Assembly (NCBI GenBank): GCA_947259355.1
Contig: CAMYMF010000015.1
Span: 12,811-60,629, forward strand
From: an uncultured Nitrospirota bacterium
GTDB lineage: Bacteria; CG2-30-53-67
Reading direction: 5' to 3'
Length of the DNA: 47,819 nt
Below, piece by piece: positions 45,570-47,819 of this stretch (position 1 is the stretch's first letter; every line of letters starts with the position of its first letter). Made by a program: the position numbers and the translations under genes. The notes under the pieces are model-generated. The model was not told the DNA's origin and did not search any database. It saw only the letters and a program-made list of their open reading frames with translations.

Positions 45570-45690
45570 AACCTTCTTCAGCCTTCCGTCTTTACCCTCT
45601 TTCCCATTTCCTATTTCCCATTTGCCGTTTTCTTCCGTCTTCCGCCCACCGCCCACTGCCCACCGCCCACTGCCCACTGCCCACCGGATT
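45570..45690 (+). repeat. Heptad repeat tract 4, potential G-quadruplex on minus strand
   Basis: A pyrimidine-rich lead-in (45570-45634) is followed by in-phase heptads from 45635 to 45686: one CCGTCTT and six of CCGCCCA or CTGCCCA. On the minus strand this gives six GGG runs spaced by four bases. It ends ten bases before the -35 of the integrase promoter. Confidence 0.85.
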
Positions 45691-45695
45691 TCCCC

Positions 45696-45724
45696 TTGAC
45701 GAACCCGCCCCGCCCCGGTATACT
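45696..45724 (+). promoter_or_regulatory. Promoter of the integron-type integrase
   Basis: TTGACG (45696-45701), exactly 17 GC-rich bases, TATACT (45719-45724). No LexA box (CTGT-N8-ACAG) was seen around it. Confidence 0.7.
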
Positions 45725-45753
45725 GCGCAAAAATTAGTTCCAAAGAATACAGC

Positions 45754-45794
45754 GCCGGACAATACTAATCCTTCCCACCCACCTTGTGTCCGGC
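45754..45794 (+). other. Inverted repeat in the integrase leader
   Basis: GCCGGACA (45754-45761) and TGTCCGGC (45787-45794) pair perfectly around a 25-base loop, between the promoter and the start codon. It could be an attachment (attI-like) site, an operator or an mRNA hairpin. No GTTRRRY core was recognised. Confidence 0.4.
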
Positions 45795-45818
45795 CCATCA
45801 TCAATCCAATTAAAAACG

Positions 45819-46805
45819 ATGCAGCCTTCCCGGTCCCGGAAACCGAAGCTCCTTGACCAGGTGCGCCACGAACTGCGCGTCCGCCACTACAGCCTGCGCA
45901 CGGAGGAGGCCTATGTCCAGTGGATCCGCCGCTTCATCCTCTTTCACAACAAGCGCCACCCCCGGGAAATGGCGGAGACCGATATCAACGCCTTCCTCTC
46001 CTACCTGGCCGTGGAGCGCAACGTGGCCGCCTCCACGCAGAACCAGGCGCTCAATGCGCTGCTCTTTCTCTACAAGAAGGTCCTCCAGGTGGAGCTTGGC
46101 TTCATCGGCGATCTCGTGCGCGCCAAGCGCCCCCGCAAACTCCCCGTAGTGCTCACCCGCAGCGAGGTCCGCGCCATTCTCTCCCACCTTTCCGGGACCA
46201 CCTGGCTCATGGCGAGCCTGCTCTACGGCACGGGCATGCGCCTCATGGAGTGTCTGCGGCTCCGGGTGAAGGACATCGATTTTTCCTACCACCAGATCCT
46301 CGTGCGGGACGGCAAAGGGAAGAAGGACCGGGTCACCATGCTGCCCCAGAACCTCAAGAAACCGCTGCAAGAGCATATCGACCGAGCCCAGCAGCTGCAC
46401 GAAGAGGACCTGACCGAAGGGTACGGCCAGGTCTATCTCCCCTTTGCGCTGTCCCGGAAATACCCCAGGGCCGACCGGGAGTTGGCCTGGCAGTTCATCT
46501 TTCCCTCCGCGAAACGCTCCGTCGACCCCCGCAGCGGCATTGTGCGGCGCCACCATGTCCAGCCGCTCACCCTGCAGCGGGCGATCAAGCAGGCCGTGCG
46601 CAGCGCCGCTATTCACAAACCGGCCAGCTGCCACACCCTTCGACACTCCTTTGCCACGCATTTGCTGGAAAGCGGCTACGACATCCGCACCGTCCAGGAG
46701 CTGCTTGGCCACAAAGACGTCAAGACGACCATGATCTACACCCATGTGCTCAACCGGGGCGCCGGCGGCGTGCAGAGCCCCATGGACTGGCTGGAGCCGC
46801 GCTGA
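45819..46805 (+). CDS. intI: Integron-type tyrosine recombinase IntI
   Basis: This 328-residue integrase has an N-terminal SAM-like domain ([25 protein letters not shown]) and a full catalytic set: R141 ([12 protein letters not shown]), H272-xx-R275 ([10 protein letters not shown]), H298 ([10 protein letters not shown]) and Y307. The stretch at about 195-245 ([33 protein letters not shown]) is the extra patch that separates integron integrases from XerC/D and phage integrases. The ending [14 protein letters not shown] is also typical. ATG 45819 matches the family N-terminus but lacks a ribosome-binding site. Integrases of this type normally recombine attI with attC. Confidence 0.93.
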   Translation: MQPSRSRKPKLLDQVRHELRVRHYSLRTEEAYVQWIRRFILFHNKRHPREMAETDINAFLSYLAVERNVAASTQNQALNALLFLYKKVLQVELGFIGDLVRAKRPRKLPVVLTRSEVRAILSHLSGTTWLMASLLYGTGMRLMECLRLRVKDIDFSYHQILVRDGKGKKDRVTMLPQNLKKPLQEHIDRAQQLHEEDLTEGYGQVYLPFALSRKYPRADRELAWQFIFPSAKRSVDPRSGIVRRHHVQPLTLQRAIKQAVRSAAIHKPASCHTLRHSFATHLLESGYDIRTVQELLGHKDVKTTMIYTHVLNRGAGGVQSPMDWLEPR

Positions 46806-46845
46806 GGCGGCTCGGCCGCAAACCCCTCATTGAAAGGAGATTCTC

Positions 46846-47325
46846 ATGTACAAACCGGGAACCCCCATCCATCCGCCTCTTTATCTGGTCCATACCAGGA
46901 TTCCCTGCGAACGGTGCCGCACCGATATGCCGGTGGTGGCCCTGCTCGCCCCGAATGTGCCGAGCATGAAGGGGGAGATCATTATTCTCTCGGAGATTCG
47001 GGAAATGCCGCACGCCGTCGCCCAGGCGATCCGCCAGCGGTTTCCGAATTTCAGGCTCACCCGGACCCGGGTGGGAGGCTACCGATACTACGGCAATACC
47101 TGCCCTGGCTGCAGCGGCCTGTACGACGACTTCTACCTTCACTGTGAGCCGGATGCGCCGTTTTGCCCCATGACGGGGGAGGAGGCGGAGCGCCTTACGC
47201 TTGAGCCGATGGCCCTGGAGGAGCCCTTCACCGTGCGGGCCAATCTCGGCATGGGCATCGGGGATCTGATCCTCTATCATGCCAAGCGGGGTGATGGAAC
47301 TCACGCCTACCGGGAGCAGGGGTAA
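46846..47325 (+). CDS. Unknown protein with two Cys pairs
   Basis: I do not recognise this 159-residue soluble protein. It has a PCERC pair near the N-terminus and a TCPGC pair near residue 85, suggesting a zinc-binding fold. Its C-terminal half is aromatic and acidic (YDDFYLHCEPDAPFCPMTGEEAERL in outline). AAAGGAG gives a strong start at ATG 46846. It follows intI by 40 bases on the same strand and may be co-transcribed with it. Confidence 0.7.
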   Translation: MYKPGTPIHPPLYLVHTRIPCERCRTDMPVVALLAPNVPSMKGEIIILSEIREMPHAVAQAIRQRFPNFRLTRTRVGGYRYYGNTCPGCSGLYDDFYLHCEPDAPFCPMTGEEAERLTLEPMALEEPFTVRANLGMGIGDLILYHAKRGDGTHAYREQG

Positions 47326-47367
47326 GGGGGTCGCTCCGAGCACTGCCTGGGCACAGCATGCCTTCAA

Positions 47368-47688
47368 TCAGCGTGATGACGTCGGGGCAACCGGTATGGG
47401 CTTTATTTTCTTCAGACTCTCCGCCTCTGACTGTTGGGCAAAGTAGAGGTCCCAGCGGCGCTGTATGTTCATCCAGAAGTCAGGCATTAGCCCGAAGAAC
47501 TTTGCAAGCCTCAGTGCGGTACTCGGCGTAATCCCCCTGCGGCCGTTGATGATCTCATTAACTCTTTGATAGGGCACGTTGATGGCCTCGGCCAGCTCCC
47601 TTTGTGTCAATCCCATGGGCTTTAGAAATTCTTCCAAGAGCATTTCCCCTGGATGGGTGGGGGCGCGAGGTGTCGGTATTCGGACCAT
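47368..47688 (-). CDS. higA: HigA-family antitoxin
   Basis: This 106-residue XRE-type helix-turn-helix protein has the HigA/VapI signature: PTHPGEMLLEEFLKPMGLTQ, LAEAINVPYQRVNEIINGRRGITPSTALRLAKFFG and WMNIQRRWDL (read as successive segments). ATG 47688 has AAGGAG nine bases upstream; the frame is open to 47727. HigB toxins are normally encoded just upstream, but the 131 bases left in the window on that side do not show a HigB end. Confidence 0.88.
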   Translation of the reverse strand: MVRIPTPRAPTHPGEMLLEEFLKPMGLTQRELAEAINVPYQRVNEIINGRRGITPSTALRLAKFFGLMPDFWMNIQRRWDLYFAQQSEAESLKKIKPIPVAPTSSR

Positions 47689-47819
47689 AAGTCTCTTCTC
47701 CTTCCAAGGATGCGAGTTAGTTTCCATCCGGAAACGGCCCTTTTTCCGATGAGCTGCGTTCTCCGCGGGCTTACTTCCTCAACGTACAATGAGTACGCCT
47801 CGTCGTAAACCCTTGTGCG
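47689..47819. other. Window end upstream of higA
   Basis: No gene is recognised. The stretch contains a small hairpin (CGTAC and GTACG around 47781-47795 on the plus strand) within sequence that looks like conserved intergenic repeat material. Nothing firmer can be said. Confidence 0.25.

Overview
The window is GC-rich DNA from a motile bacterium with single-copy, operon-dense coding on both strands. The best fit is a Desulfobacterota / Desulfuromonadia-type organism (Geobacter-Desulfuromonas relatives). The reasons are futalosine-route menaquinone genes, flagellar genes controlled by sigma-54 and sigma-28, many c-di-GMP proteins, a GSU2403-type nucleotidyltransferase, and MopE-like metal-binding repeats. 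This placement is inferred from gene content. No rRNA, tRNA or CRISPR array was seen.

Layout. (1) 1-2466: end of mqnE, then mqnC and an MTAP/PNP-family phosphorylase (menaquinone). (2) 2467-3178: a gene-poor stretch with a DnaA-box-like cluster, then clpC with a clear promoter and terminator, then an M48 lipoprotein peptidase with a LysM-like end. (3) 7398-9518, minus strand: a small protein, an HDOD protein and a degenerate receiver-GGDDF protein behind a sigma-28-like promoter. (4) 9658-24026: a flagellar and glycosylation block. A sigma-54 promoter precedes a 1,761-residue fusion (TPR, GT9, CgeB/DUF3880-like, GT9, two methyltransferases, beta-propeller). Next come a GT2-TPR-GT2-TPR protein, a sigma-28 promoter, and fliC, flaG, a very long fliD, fliS and an flgN-like gene. 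(5) 24057-26449, minus strand: a GT9 protein and a protein matching only the N-terminal part of Maf. (6) 26653-32408: a sigma-28 small gene, a stand-alone receiver, a receiver-GAF-HD-GYP protein, then a sigma-54 promoter, a PilZ protein and a secreted MopE-like protein with a CTERM-like tail. (7) 32541-40978: dGTPase and an AddB/AddA-type helicase-nuclease pair. (8) 40979-47819: an accessory island.

The accessory island holds four small units: MNT/HepT, a nucleotidyltransferase plus 60-residue partner, VapBC, and a GSU2403-like nucleotidyltransferase. An integron-type integrase, an unknown Cys-rich protein and a HigA antitoxin follow. Pyrimidine-rich heptanucleotide repeat tracts lie between most of these units, all in the same orientation. 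Each unit has its own sigma-70-like promoter. One tract is 22 heptads in perfect phase. hepT is interrupted by an in-frame amber codon just before its catalytic motif.

Two possible undescribed systems stand out. The first is the single-chain glycan-assembly protein, with its tandem-duplicated GT2 partner, beside flagellin and a truncated Maf. The second is the array of self-promoted toxin-antitoxin-like units separated by heptad repeats next to an integron integrase, with no recognisable attC sites.
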